From positions 5,032,638 to 5,096,637 of the forward strand of contig NZ_ATTE01000001.1 of the NCBI RefSeq assembly GCF_000419525.1: DNA of 64,000 nt. The letters run 5' to 3'. Positions 34,445-43,984 of the stretch are shown here, piece by piece. The position numbers and the translations under genes are program-made. The notes beneath the pieces were generated by a model. That model was not told the DNA's origin. It saw only the letters and a program-made list of their open reading frames with translations, and made no database searches. The first letter of the stretch is position 1. Each line of letters begins with the position of its first letter. Source of the stretch: Leucothrix mucor DSM 2157. Lineage in GTDB: Bacteria; Pseudomonadota; Gammaproteobacteria; Thiotrichales; Thiotrichaceae.

Positions 34445-34792
34445 TTCATAAATTTTCCACCTTGTTTGTTACATTCTAACGGGCCATTTGAAGGTTTTAT
34501 TTTGTTTAAAATAAAGTCAAATCATCATTGTTATTTTATGTTCTTTTTGGCCCCGTTATTGGTGTTTTATTCCTCGTTTTTATGGCTATAGACTAAAGCT
34601 GAGCTGCTGGCTAAGAAAAAATAGTGGGCTTTATGTCATCTAAAAACGCTTAAAAATCACCCGAAATACATCCCTGAAATAACCTATTCATTACCCGAAA
34701 ATCGATGGTTTTTTATTGTTGATTTGTTCTCGGTAAAAAACTTTTTGTTGATTTTTACAAAATGGTAATGTAATTTTGTCGCCGAAATTAAT
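34445..34792. other. AT-rich intergenic region, no gene seen
   Basis: Between the gpgS terminator and the porin repeats the sequence is strongly AT-rich with no convincing reading frame on either strand. Short ACCCGAAA motifs recur near 34660-34700. It is probably an extended control region for the porin-like gene. Confidence 0.5.
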
Positions 34793-34926
34793 CTTACAAA
34801 TATTACAAATTAAGGTTTGCTTGTGGCAAGTTAACCAATTTTAAACGTTAAGAGTGTGTTCCTGGCGTTGAAAAACGTGATTTTGTAAGCGTTACAAATG
34901 TTACAAATGTTACAAATATTGCAAAT
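34793..34926. repeat. 9-bp direct repeats (GTTACAAAT) upstream of the porin-like gene
   Basis: Three perfect GTTACAAAT units (34891-34917) are followed by ATTGCAAAT (34918-34926). Two related units, CTTACAAAT and ATTACAAAT, lie at 34793-34810. The downstream block ends 22 bases before the start codon, inside the likely leader or promoter. Such iterons may bind a regulator or change copy number by slippage. Confidence 0.85.
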
Positions 34927-34948
34927 TTACATAGGATGGGGAAATCAA

Positions 34949-35758
34949 ATGAAGTTAGTAACACTAGCAGCCGCGATCGCGGTAGCGTCTCTCTCTGTGT
35001 CTGCTCAGGCATACGAATTCAAAATTTCAGGTGATATCAATATAGGCTATTTCTCTAAGGCTGATGAAGTTCAGGAGAATGGTTCGGAGCTTAACTTTGA
35101 TGTAAAAACCAAAAAACACAATGGCGTGGTATTTATGGCTCATACTGAACTAGATATCAACGGTATCTACAGTGACGATGATGAGCCTCGTTTTGAAGAA
35201 ATTCGTGCCGGTGCCAAAGGTAAGTTTGGTGAAATTTGGTTTGGTGACCAGAGCAACGCTTGCGACAAACTCCAGAAGGGTGGTGATTTTCATAAATTGC
35301 TGGGCGCGAGCACCAATGGCTGCAAAAACACCCCAAAAGGCACCGTGCTTTATATGCGCAAGTTCGGCGGTACCCGCGTGGGTGTTTCCCATAACCCACG
35401 TGAAGATGAAAGCGCGATTGCTGTGCGCCATCACGTGACCAAAAAGACGGTTGTTGCTGCAGGTTATGTGGTTTCAGATGGTGATAAGTTTGTGTCGGTA
35501 TCGGGAACCACTCATATTGGCCCTGCAACGCTAAAAACGCGTATCAGAAATCAGCAGGATGGCGATACGATCTGGAGCGTGCATGCCAAATACAATGTGG
35601 GCAAAAACGACTTTTATGGTGCACTGGAAGACGACGATACCTTGTCTCTGGGTTATAAGCGCAAATTCGGAAGATCAGGCTTCTTAGTTGAAGCAAGAAA
35701 CAAGGATGGAGAGGGTGATATCGAATATGCAGTTGGTGTTACCACTGAATGGAAGTAA
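34949..35758 (+). CDS. Porin-like outer membrane beta-barrel protein
   Basis: This 269-residue protein has a Sec signal peptide (MKLVTLAAAIAVASLSVSAQA, then YEFKISGDINIGYF). Alternating beta strands and the pattern GAKGKFGEIWFGDQSNACDKL resemble Gram-negative porins of Neisseria/Burkholderia type, including strand-loop pairs and a terminal TTEWK. It is shorter than a typical 330-380-residue porin, so it may be a smaller barrel. The ATG at 34949 is chosen over an in-frame start at 34898 because the signal peptide begins there. Confidence 0.75.
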   Translation: MKLVTLAAAIAVASLSVSAQAYEFKISGDINIGYFSKADEVQENGSELNFDVKTKKHNGVVFMAHTELDINGIYSDDDEPRFEEIRAGAKGKFGEIWFGDQSNACDKLQKGGDFHKLLGASTNGCKNTPKGTVLYMRKFGGTRVGVSHNPREDESAIAVRHHVTKKTVVAAGYVVSDGDKFVSVSGTTHIGPATLKTRIRNQQDGDTIWSVHAKYNVGKNDFYGALEDDDTLSLGYKRKFGRSGFLVEARNKDGEGDIEYAVGVTTEWK

Positions 35759-35814
35759 GGCTTAAGTAAGAAGCGAATAAGCGGAAACGCTTAGGAAAGT
35801 CCCCTACGGTCTCT

Positions 35815-35845
35815 GGCCGGAGTATTCTGGCCGGGGATTTTTTTA
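35815..35845 (+). terminator. Terminator of the porin-like gene
   Basis: GGCCGGA (35815-35821) pairs with TCTGGCC (35826-35832), one G-T pair, around a GTAT loop, followed by GGGGATTTTTTTATT. Confidence 0.8.
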
Positions 35846-35902
35846 TTGTTAGAGGCATTACAAACGGGCTTTGCTATCTCTGAGCAAAGTAGCCAGACAA
35901 CA

Positions 35903-35952
35903 AAAAGCCGGATAATGAAACTAAAGAATACTTAGTCCATCACCCGGCTTTT
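35903..35952 (-). terminator. Terminator of putA
   Basis: AAAAGCCGG (35903-35911) pairs with CCGGCTTTT (35944-35952). On the minus strand the hairpin follows the putA stop by 13 bases and is followed by T residues. The symmetric A/T tails would let it work in both directions. Confidence 0.75.
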
Positions 35953-35965
35953 CTATATCAGCTGA

Positions 35966-38900
35966 TTAAGCCTGAGTAGCGGCCAGCAACGAGGCATTAC
36001 CACCCGCCGCCGTTGTATCAATACACACATGGCGCTCCAGTACGCAACGCTCAGTCAATTTCGCCTCAGTCACTAGCGGAATCAATGCACCTTTACGAGA
36101 AGCCAATGCTTGTCTTGCAACGCGCAAATCATCCGTTCCAGCCCAGGAAGCCACCACATCAATGCCATCCAGCAGCTTCAGATCTTTAAGATCCATTGTG
36201 CCATCTAGCGTTGCAATCGCTGGCGAACCAGAGTCTGCGATGCCGGGTGCAATGGCCAATACTGCACAACCCACACTGGCTGCCTGCTTAGCCTGATCCA
36301 TAGCCGCTTCCGCGGTTGGGCCAAGGCACAGCACTGTACCGCGTGCATAGCTTGAAAGACGGTTAGATTCACCGGTTGGTCCAGGTAAATCCAAGACTTC
36401 CAGCAAGTTCTCACTTGGGTTTGGCAGTTTGTTCAGGCTAGCCTGAATCGCTTCAACTGACAGTGTTGGGGTAGCGTCATCCGCCGCAGCCGTTGCGCTA
36501 CCATTTTCAGCCTGCATAAAGCGAGGTACATAACGTGGGCCACCGGCTTTAGGGCCAGTTCCAGATAAGCCTTCACCACCAAACGGCTGAGAGCCAACCA
36601 CCGCACCAATCTGGTTACGGTTGATGTACATATTACCGACTTTAAGCTTGGTTGTGATCTCTTCAACACGGTCATCAATACGCGTGTGCAAGCCGAAGGT
36701 TAAGCCATAGCCACTGCCATTGATGTCTTGAATAACCTTATCCAGCTCTTCTGCTTTAAAGGTTGCAACGTGCAATACCGGACCAAAGATCTCACGCGCC
36801 AAATCATTGATGCTATCGATTTTAATCACCGTTGGTGCAACAAAGAAACCGGCCTTTGGTACGTCCATTTGTTTGAGCAAACGGCCTTCTGAGCGAGCCG
36901 TTTCGATGTGATTGTTGATCTGTGTTTGAGCATCTTCATCGATAACCGGGCCAACGTCTGTGGCGTAATCCCATGGCGCGCCAATCACTAATTCTTCCAT
37001 TGCGCCGTAGAGCATTTTCAGAATGATATCAGCCGTGTCTTTCTGTACATACAGCACACGCAATGCAGAACAACGCTGACCAGCAGACTGGAATGAAGAG
37101 TTCACAATGTCGCGAACCGCTTGCTCTGGCAGGGCAGTACTGTCAACGATCATGGCATTCAAACCACCCGTTTCAGCGATCAGGCTAGCTTGTGGGTCAA
37201 GGTTAGCCGCCATTGAGCGGTTGATCAGCTGTGCTGTATCGGTAGAGCCCGTAAAGCAGATACCACTAATGCGCTTATCAGAACTCAAGCGAGCACCAAC
37301 AACCGAACCTTCACCCGGCAACAGTTGCAATGCGCTAACCGGTACGCCTGCTTCGTGCAGTAATTTCACCGCAACGTAAGCGGTAATTGGCGCTTGCTCA
37401 GCAGGCTTAGCAACCACTGCGTTTCCAGCGGCTAATGCGGCAGAAAGTTGGCCGGTAAAGATTGCCAATGGGAAGTTCCAAGGCGAAATACAAGCAATCA
37501 CACCGCGTGGCGTCGCAGCGGGTGTTTCTTTTTCGATGCGAACAGATTCAGCCGCGTAATAGCGTAGGAAATCCACTGCTTCACGCAACTCGGCAATCAC
37601 GTCCATTGGAATCTTGCCGGCTTCACGAGCTAGTACCGCAAACAACTCACCGAAGTTTTCTTCGTATAAGTCTGCTGCGCGATTCAAAATAGTGGCGCGC
37701 TCAACGGCTGAAACATCCGTCCAAGTTTTAGCAGAAGCCAATGCCGCTTCAACTACTTCAGAAGAGGCTTCCAAAACTGTTCCAACAATATCTTCTGGAT
37801 TAGCAGGGTTGCGAATAGTGGTGCCGGTCAGGTCAGCATCGTCAACTTCAGCGGCAATTAAGTAGCCTGCTTCCCACGTGGTGCCAGCGAATGGTGTACG
37901 CGCGGCTTCGATCTCATCCAAATCGTCCAGATTGTGCAAATCCCAACCGCGCGAGTTAATCCGCTGTGGCTGGTAAATTTGTGATGGCTTAGCGATTTCG
38001 CCTTTTGCGTTGACGCCAGCCATATCCGTTGGGATATCCGCTGAGTTAATCAGCTTGTTTTCTACTTTAACAAATGGGTCCGCGGCAACATCACGAGCGG
38101 CAATATTGGTATCGACGATTTGGTTTACAAAGGAGCTGTTCGCGCCGTTTTCCAGCAAACGACGAACCAAGTAAGCCAATAAGTCGCGATGTGCTCCAAC
38201 CGGTGCATAAATACGGCAGCGGGTTTTCGCTTGCTTTAATACGGTTAAGTGCAGTGCTTCACCCATGCCGTGCAGGCGTTGGAATTCAAACGCGCTGTTA
38301 TCGGTTGCCAGCTCTAAAATAGCGGCAACGGTGTGTGCGTTGTGTGTTGCAAACTGTGGGTAAATGCGGTCAGTCATGCCTAGCAGCTTTTTGGAGCAGC
38401 TAATGTAAGCCGCATCGGTGTTTGGCTTGTGAGTGTAAACCGGGAAGCCAGCCAAGCCTTCAGCTTGTGACAGTTTGATCTCGGTATCCCAGTACGCGCC
38501 TTTAACCAAGCGCACCATGATTTTACGATCCAGCTCAGTCGCCAGTGCATTCAACCAATCAATGACTTGTGGGCAACGCTTGCCGTATGCCTGTACCACC
38601 ACACCGAAGCCATCCCAGCCTGCCAGTGTTGGATCACGCAAAACCGCTTCGATAATATCCAGCGATAAATCCAGACGATCGGCTTCTTCGGCGTCAATGT
38701 TAAAGCCCATACCAGCGGCTTTAGCTTGATGCGCTAATTTACTAGTGCTGGCCACCAGCTCAGTCATTACGCGATCACGCTGGCCCACTTCATAACGTGG
38801 GTGCAGGGCAGATAGCTTAATTGAGATACCGGGGTTTTCACGGATGTCGTCAGATTTGCATTCTTTTGCCAAGTCAGCGATCGCTTTTTCATAAGCATCA

Positions 38901-39538
38901 AAGAATTTTTGTGCATCGCTGGAGGTCAGCGCTGCTTCACCTAACATGTCGTAGGAGAATGTGAAGCCCATTTTCTGCTGCTTCTGGCCGCGTTCGATGG
39001 CTTCTTTAATAGTACGGCCTAATACGAACTCGCTACCCAGTTCTTTCATCGCTTGCTTAACCGCAACACGAATGACTGGCTCGCCCAGGCGTTTGACCGC
39101 CCCGAACAAGATGTTAGCAATTCCTTTGGTTTCGTCTTCTTTAAGGATCTTACCGGTGATCATTAAGGCCCATGTTGAAGCATTGACCAGTGAGGAGCTG
39201 GATTGACCCAAATGCTCACCCCAAGAAGACGGAGCGATCTTATCTTCAATCAGTGCATCCATAGTGTCAGCGTCAGGCACGCGTAGCAGCGCCTCTGCCA
39301 AGCACATCAATGCCACGCCTTCATCAGTGGATAAGCCATATTCCGCTAAGAATGCTTCCATTAGACCGGGTTTGTCTGAGGCACGAATATCTTCTACCAA
39401 ACGCGTCGCGCGTTCGACAATGCGTTCACGAACGTCAGGTGCAATCGGGGCGGACTGCATCAAATTTTTCAAAACTAGTTGCTCATCTGCAAGGTGTGCA
39501 GTGCGCATCGATTGACGAATGGTATTGAGATGGTTCAT
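35966..39538 (-). CDS. putA: Bifunctional proline dehydrogenase / L-glutamate gamma-semialdehyde dehydrogenase PutA
   Basis: This 1190-residue enzyme oxidises proline to glutamate. The PRODH barrel (about 150-480) shows [28 protein letters not shown] and [12 protein letters not shown]. The aldehyde dehydrogenase domain (about 560-1010) has [27 protein letters not shown] and the catalytic Cys in [15 protein letters not shown]-terminal ALDH-like tail follows. The N-terminal ribbon-helix-helix DNA-binding domain of E. coli PutA (1320 aa) is absent, so regulation falls to another protein, most likely the divergent Lrp-type gene at 39659. GAGGAG precedes the start. Confidence 0.96.
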   Translation of the reverse strand: MNHLNTIRQSMRTAHLADEQLVLKNLMQSAPIAPDVRERIVERATRLVEDIRASDKPGLMEAFLAEYGLSTDEGVALMCLAEALLRVPDADTMDALIEDKIAPSSWGEHLGQSSSSLVNASTWALMITGKILKEDETKGIANILFGAVKRLGEPVIRVAVKQAMKELGSEFVLGRTIKEAIERGQKQQKMGFTFSYDMLGEAALTSSDAQKFFDAYEKAIADLAKECKSDDIRENPGISIKLSALHPRYEVGQRDRVMTELVASTSKLAHQAKAAGMGFNIDAEEADRLDLSLDIIEAVLRDPTLAGWDGFGVVVQAYGKRCPQVIDWLNALATELDRKIMVRLVKGAYWDTEIKLSQAEGLAGFPVYTHKPNTDAAYISCSKKLLGMTDRIYPQFATHNAHTVAAILELATDNSAFEFQRLHGMGEALHLTVLKQAKTRCRIYAPVGAHRDLLAYLVRRLLENGANSSFVNQIVDTNIAARDVAADPFVKVENKLINSADIPTDMAGVNAKGEIAKPSQIYQPQRINSRGWDLHNLDDLDEIEAARTPFAGTTWEAGYLIAAEVDDADLTGTTIRNPANPEDIVGTVLEASSEVVEAALASAKTWTDVSAVERATILNRAADLYEENFGELFAVLAREAGKIPMDVIAELREAVDFLRYYAAESVRIEKETPAATPRGVIACISPWNFPLAIFTGQLSAALAAGNAVVAKPAEQAPITAYVAVKLLHEAGVPVSALQLLPGEGSVVGARLSSDKRISGICFTGSTDTAQLINRSMAANLDPQASLIAETGGLNAMIVDSTALPEQAVRDIVNSSFQSAGQRCSALRVLYVQKDTADIILKMLYGAMEELVIGAPWDYATDVGPVIDEDAQTQINNHIETARSEGRLLKQMDVPKAGFFVAPTVIKIDSINDLAREIFGPVLHVATFKAEELDKVIQDINGSGYGLTFGLHTRIDDRVEEITTKLKVGNMYINRNQIGAVVGSQPFGGEGLSGTGPKAGGPRYVPRFMQAENGSATAAADDATPTLSVEAIQASLNKLPNPSENLLEVLDLPGPTGESNRLSSYARGTVLCLGPTAEAAMDQAKQAASVGCAVLAIAPGIADSGSPAIATLDGTMDLKDLKLLDGIDVVASWAGTDDLRVARQALASRKGALIPLVTEAKLTERCVLERHVCIDTTAAGGNASLLAATQA

Positions 39539-39658
39539 GGGCTTAGCTCCTCAGGGGTCAAGTGAATGATCAATGTATCACTGGTGTAATCACCAAAAAT
39601 CCTTTATTTTGATAATTAACGGGAAAAATGAGCTGTTTTTTTAAAGAGTAATAGAAAA

Positions 39659-40141
39659 ATGAGTTTAAATCATCAAATACTAAGGCAATTAGACCAATTT
39701 GACCTGCATATACTCAAAGTGCTGTCGCATGATGGGCGAATTTCAGTGACTGAGTTGTCTGATCGGGTAGGCCTAAGCAAGAGTCCCTGCCAGGTACGGC
39801 TGAAACGCCTGCAGTCTGAGGGCTATATTAAAGGGTTTCGTGCTGAATTAAACGCACAAATGCTGGGATTGGAGCATGTCGCCTTTGCTGAGGTGAAGTT
39901 GCGCGATACATCTGAGCGCTCGTTGAATGCCTTTAATGCGGCTGTGGGTAAGATTACGGAGGTCGAGCAATGTCATATGATTGCAGGGCAGTTTGATTAC
40001 TTACTTAAAGTACGCACTAAAGATATCCAAGCCTATCGCCGCGTGCTGGGTGAGCAAATCTCAACGCTGCCTAATGTATTAAGCACTTCAACTTATGTGA
40101 GTATGCAGTCCGTAAAAGAAAGCGGCATGTTAGTGGTTTAG
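39659..40141 (+). CDS. Lrp/AsnC-family transcriptional regulator, probable PutR
   Basis: This 160-residue regulator has an N-terminal winged HTH (FDLHILKVLSHDGRISVTELSDRVGLSKSP... recognition helix) and a C-terminal RAM ligand-binding domain (EVEQCHMIAGQFDYLLKVRTKD). It is divergent from putA across 120 bases. Activation of putA by a proline-responsive Lrp paralogue (PutR) is known in Rhodobacter and Agrobacterium and is inferred here from position. Confidence 0.88.
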   Translation: MSLNHQILRQLDQFDLHILKVLSHDGRISVTELSDRVGLSKSPCQVRLKRLQSEGYIKGFRAELNAQMLGLEHVAFAEVKLRDTSERSLNAFNAAVGKITEVEQCHMIAGQFDYLLKVRTKDIQAYRRVLGEQISTLPNVLSTSTYVSMQSVKESGMLVV

Positions 40142-40229
40142 GTTTAGCTGCTAAGTTGGCCGACGATTATTAAGAAACTTACGATAGGCTCGCGGTGAGC
40201 CTGTTTACCCAATCAGTTCCGGAGACGAC

Positions 40230-40622
40230 GTGAACGAAAAAAATGCAATTAACGCACTGGTCAGTGGTATTTATGCCGCCTTTGCCGGAAGTCTGGTGGT
40301 GTTCCTCGGTATGATGCTTAACTTTCTATGGGTAGGTGGCTTTGGGCATTTTATGAATGCATTGGGCGGTTCGCTGTTGTTCTACTTCTTCACAGCCATT
40401 AGCTCGATGTTTTTGACTATTTTTGTGTGTGCGCCGGTTTATCTGTGGCTGGCCAGGCGTGGCAGAGCAAATTATGTGAGTGCCAGCCTAGTCGGGTTGC
40501 TATTGAGTTTGGTGCTATTTGGCTTTTTCCCGGCGTGGGAGAATCTTTATTGGGCGATCGCAGGGGCGGCAACCGGCGCGTTGTTTCATTACTACTTTAA
40601 TAAAACTAAAGATCTGGCCTGA
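40230..40622 (+). CDS. Hypothetical four-helix membrane protein (130 aa)
   Basis: I do not recognise this protein. It has about four hydrophobic segments (VSGIYAAFAGSLVVFLGMML, LLFYFFTAISSMFLTIFV, ASLVGLLLSLVLFGFF, WAIAGAATGALFHYYF), no signal cleavage site, and short charged ends. The start is GTG at 40230 with CGGAGACGAC upstream. It stands between the Lrp-type gene and a convergent secreted-protein gene. Confidence 0.65.
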   Translation: MNEKNAINALVSGIYAAFAGSLVVFLGMMLNFLWVGGFGHFMNALGGSLLFYFFTAISSMFLTIFVCAPVYLWLARRGRANYVSASLVGLLLSLVLFGFFPAWENLYWAIAGAATGALFHYYFNKTKDLA

Positions 40623-40663
40623 GTTATTTAGAGTGTGAGCTTGGCCGCTCTAAACTGCAGGCA

Positions 40664-40698
40664 TAAAAAAAGGTGGTTAGGGCTAGCCCAACCACCTT
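40664..40698 (-). terminator. Strong terminator of the acidic secreted-protein gene
   Basis: AAGGTGGTT (40670-40678) pairs with AACCACCTT (40690-40698), and the loop GGGCTAGCCC is self-complementary. On the minus strand seven to eight T residues follow. Confidence 0.85.
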
Positions 40699-40715
40699 GG
40701 TCAAATTCGGACTAA

Positions 40716-41045
40716 TTAGCCGTTATTTGCTGGTACTTCTTCTTCAGCTTCTTCTGCTGGCATTTCGTCGTCAGCTGTTGCTTCATCAGCAGCTTCTTCG
40801 TCCATTGCTTCTTCGCCAGTTGCTGTGTTTTCAGCAACACAGCTGCTAATCGCTTCTTCCATGTCTTCTTCAGCAACTTCTGCTTCAGTCGCAGCATTGC
40901 GGCAAGACTCAATCAACTCATCCATTTCTTCCTGAGCCATTTCACTGCTAGGCGCTGCTTCTTCTGCATGAGACTCAGCAAACGTTGGGCTTACTGCGAA
41001 AGTCAAAGTAGAAGCCAATAACAGCATGAATAACTTGTTGTTCAT
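40716..41045 (-). CDS. Small acidic exported protein (hypothetical)
   Basis: This 109-residue protein has a clear Sec signal peptide (MNNKLFMLLLASTLTFAVSPTFA). The mature part of about 86 residues is extremely Glu/Asp/Ala-rich, with two Cys (ELIESCRNAA and EEAISSCVAEN) in similar helical contexts. They suggest a disulphide-closed helical hairpin followed by a disordered acidic tail. No family is recognised. A strong terminator follows it. Confidence 0.72.
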   Translation of the reverse strand: MNNKLFMLLLASTLTFAVSPTFAESHAEEAAPSSEMAQEEMDELIESCRNAATEAEVAEEDMEEAISSCVAENTATGEEAMDEEAADEATADDEMPAEEAEEEVPANNG

Positions 41046-41225
41046 TTATTAATTTCCTAATTGAAATAAGTTGGTGTTCGGGTTCGGGGGATATCCCGAC
41101 TTCAGGTGCGATTTATACGCGCTCTGATTGAACTCATCCAACAATATAAACAGGTGGTTTCGATCATAAAAATCGATCGTAAAGCCACCTGATTCAGGTA
41201 ACTAATGGCGGCTGAAGCTTGCGCT

Positions 41226-42344
41226 TTATGTCGATGATTGACGATGCTTTAAAATCACTGCTGTACGTAAGCGACTTTGGCCAAACTGCGCCATTTTATC
41301 GAAGTTTTTACGGCTGATGGGTAGGTACTGATTATCCAGCTCAAAGCGGTAAAACTCTTCGTCGATTAGCGGGTCGTGCAGATAAATAAAGCGATCATCC
41401 ATTGCCGTTACTAATACCCAGTGCGGCGTTTTCTGCCCATCAAAGCGATAGGTGCTGATTAGGATTAGCGGGATGTCGCCTTGTTTAAGGGCCGCCTCAA
41501 GATCATCTTGCGTAATGTTCTTATAATGTATGGTGCCGCCTTTGGCTTGCAGGCGTTCCAGATAATCGTTATGCACCAGCTCGATCACCTGTTTCTTCTT
41601 ATCATCGCGCACCGAATCAATAAACGGAGTGCTTTGGGTTGAGAGGTAGGTTTCGGTAATTACGCCGCGCTCAATGGCTGCCAGTGCCAAACCCACCGGA
41701 CTGCAGCCGCCGTGGCCTGCCATCATATAAATAGTGGTGGCTTCACGCCAGATGCTCAACTCTTCAGTAAGGGTCAGTGCTTGCTCAGGGTTTAAAGCTG
41801 ACATAGCCATCATCAACGCCGCTGGGCCGCAGGTAAAATCAGTATGCTGCGGGTAATAGGGCACATTGACATGCGTGGTGCGCTCGCCGGGGTACAAAAT
41901 ACGCTTTTGCAGGCGCAATGCATCCTCGTGATCTTCGTAATAATCCTTGTATTCACCAAAGCTAAAATAGCCGCGCTTCTTATACAGCGCAATCGCACTT
42001 TCATTGTCACGGCGTACTTCGAGGCGCATACTAATGCGTCCGCTTTGTGCGCAGATTTGCTCGGCTTTACTCAGCAGCTGCTGTGCCACACCTAGGCCTC
42101 GACACTCAGGGTTTACGGCAATAGAATACAGGCGCGCCAGCTGGGTGCCTTCATGTAATAATACCAGTATGTACCCCAACACTTTTTGCTCTTGTTCGCA
42201 AACAAGGAAGCAGTTGCTGGTGGTACTTAAAAAATGCCGGAAGCTTCGGCGACTGAGTAAGTCGCTGGTAAAGCACAGGTGTTCAAGGTTTAATAGATCC
42301 TTCAAGTCGGTTAAGACGGCGGGACGAACGAGCGGGGCAGACAT
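41226..42344 (-). CDS. GNAT acetyltransferase fused to C39-like peptidase
   Basis: This 372-residue fusion has a RimI-like GNAT domain at about 1-150 (LYSIAVNPECRGLGVAQQLL is the acetyl-CoA loop; RLEVRRDNESAIALYKKRGY). A C39-like papain-fold peptidase domain follows at about 160-365 (PYYPQHTDFTCGPAALMMAM with catalytic Cys; PHWVLVTAMDDRFIYLHDP with His and Asp). It is divergent from, and probably functionally linked with, the RimK-like ligase at 42470. The pairing fits peptide-modification systems described for ATP-grasp amidoligases (acetylate, ligate, cleave), but the substrate is unknown. Confidence 0.85.
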   Translation of the reverse strand: MSAPLVRPAVLTDLKDLLNLEHLCFTSDLLSRRSFRHFLSTTSNCFLVCEQEQKVLGYILVLLHEGTQLARLYSIAVNPECRGLGVAQQLLSKAEQICAQSGRISMRLEVRRDNESAIALYKKRGYFSFGEYKDYYEDHEDALRLQKRILYPGERTTHVNVPYYPQHTDFTCGPAALMMAMSALNPEQALTLTEELSIWREATTIYMMAGHGGCSPVGLALAAIERGVITETYLSTQSTPFIDSVRDDKKKQVIELVHNDYLERLQAKGGTIHYKNITQDDLEAALKQGDIPLILISTYRFDGQKTPHWVLVTAMDDRFIYLHDPLIDEEFYRFELDNQYLPISRKNFDKMAQFGQSRLRTAVILKHRQSST

Positions 42345-42469
42345 AGTGCTTCCTTCGCAAAGAAAATATAGGCTGTCTGACGGTTTCAGGCAGATTCTTG
42401 ATAGTTCACACAGGTCTTAATCTGTGGTGAAGCGATGATTATTGCACGTTGTATGGAGTGTGCGAATAG

Positions 42470-43960
42470 ATGCCTGAATATTTACTGTTGGTGGATGATT
42501 TAAAACATTGGAAGTCGGATTATCCCGAGTATCCGGTGGTTGCGGTAAACGATTATCTGACCGGCGATGACTGGTTGAAGAAGCGCAATTTACGGGTGAT
42601 TAACCTATGCCGCAATCTGTCTTATCAGAGCTTGGGCTATTATGCCTCGATGCTGGCAGAAGCGCGTGGCCATCGGGTGCAGCCATCGGTTAGTACCTTG
42701 CAGGATCTCACGCGTAAAGCGTTGTATGGCCCGGTCGTGGATGATCTGGATGCGACGGTGAATAAAGTGCTGGCTCAGCAATCTGGCAATGAAGATGCGG
42801 CAAAGCTAAGCATCATGCTGCACTTCGGTAGCTGTGAAAATGAAGCCTTCAAACCGCTGGCGCGTAAATTATATGAAGCCTTTCGTGCGCCATTAATTCA
42901 AGTCGAATTTAAGCGTGGCGGACGCTGGCGCATTCATTCGCTGAAATTGGCGAACATATCAGACCTGACCACTGATCAATTGGCATTCTTCTTTAAGACT
43001 TTAGAGAAGCGTTCTAACACCCATTGGAAGCCCAGTGCCAATGCTAAGACGGCTCGCTACGATCTGGCTATTCTGCATAACCCTGAAGATAAATTGCCGC
43101 CGTCGGATGATAAGGCGCTGCAATTATTTATTCGTGCTGCGGCTAAATTAGACATCAATGCCGAGCTGATTGTGCCAAAGGATTTTGGGCGCTTGCTGGA
43201 ATACGATGCGCTGTTTATTCGTGAGACGACTTCGTTAAATCATCACACGTATCGTTTTGCGCGTAAAGCCGCTAACGAAGGTTTGGTGGTGATTGATGAT
43301 CCGGATTCCATTCGTCGCTGTGTGAATAAAATATTCCTGAGTGAATTGTTAGCGGCTAATAAAGTACCGACACCGGCCAGCGTGATCGTGAGCAAGGGTG
43401 GATTAGAGCGTGCGGAAGAGAAGTTAGGCTTCCCAATGGTGCTGAAAGTGCCCGATGGCTCGTTCTCCCGAGGCATGTTTAAGGTTAAAGATCGCGCAGA
43501 AATGCAAAGCGGTGCAGCGACCTTATTTAAGCATTCCGAATTGATTCTGGCGCAGGCCTATACCTATACCGAATTTGACTGGCGCATTGGCGTGCTCAAT
43601 GGCGAGGCTTTGTATGCTTGTCGTTATTATATGTCGCGCGGCCATTGGCAGATCATCAACCACGGCGGCGGCAAAATCAAACAAGGCAAATGGGATACCT
43701 TGCCGATGGATGAAGTGCCAAAGCAGGTGTTGGATATCGCCATGAAAGCGGCGGGCTTAATTGGTAATGGCTTGTACGGCGTTGACTTGAAGCAAACTGA
43801 CAAAGGCGTGGTGGTGATCGAGGTGAACGACAACCCGAGTATCGAAACCACGGTGGAAGATAAAGTGATTGGCAAAGAGCTGTACCATAAGGTCATGGCT
43901 GAGTTTTTGCGCCGGCTTGATCTGAAGCAAAATCCCGGTACTCGCAAGTCCGGTTCCTGA
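42470..43960 (+). CDS. RimK-like ATP-grasp ligase with N-terminal RLAN-type domain
   Basis: In this 496-residue protein, residues 1-200 form a conserved RimK-associated N-terminal region (YLLLVDDLKHWKSDYPEYPV, LCRNLSYQSLGYYASMLAEARGHRVQPS). Residues about 210-485 form an ATP-grasp ligase (GFPMVLKVPDGSFSRGMFKV, LAQAYTYTEFDWRIGVLNGE, VVVIEVNDNPSIETTVED, with Mg-binding Glu and Asn). It would ligate amino acids to a carboxylate. The neighbouring GNAT-C39 fusion on the other strand is its typical genomic partner as I recall it. There is no ribosomal S6 link here. Confidence 0.86.
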   Translation: MPEYLLLVDDLKHWKSDYPEYPVVAVNDYLTGDDWLKKRNLRVINLCRNLSYQSLGYYASMLAEARGHRVQPSVSTLQDLTRKALYGPVVDDLDATVNKVLAQQSGNEDAAKLSIMLHFGSCENEAFKPLARKLYEAFRAPLIQVEFKRGGRWRIHSLKLANISDLTTDQLAFFFKTLEKRSNTHWKPSANAKTARYDLAILHNPEDKLPPSDDKALQLFIRAAAKLDINAELIVPKDFGRLLEYDALFIRETTSLNHHTYRFARKAANEGLVVIDDPDSIRRCVNKIFLSELLAANKVPTPASVIVSKGGLERAEEKLGFPMVLKVPDGSFSRGMFKVKDRAEMQSGAATLFKHSELILAQAYTYTEFDWRIGVLNGEALYACRYYMSRGHWQIINHGGGKIKQGKWDTLPMDEVPKQVLDIAMKAAGLIGNGLYGVDLKQTDKGVVVIEVNDNPSIETTVEDKVIGKELYHKVMAEFLRRLDLKQNPGTRKSGS

Positions 43961-43984
43961 TAGACGATTTACGATAGGTTTTTT

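Noticed and set aside
37107..39528. Several plus-strand frames inside putA
   Set aside because: They are antisense shadows of a gene whose protein matches its family over the full length.
40716..40912. Lys-rich 66-codon frame on the minus strand inside the acidic protein gene
   Set aside because: It is an alternative frame of the acidic codons, with no signal or ribosome site; the frame with a signal peptide and terminator is the real one.
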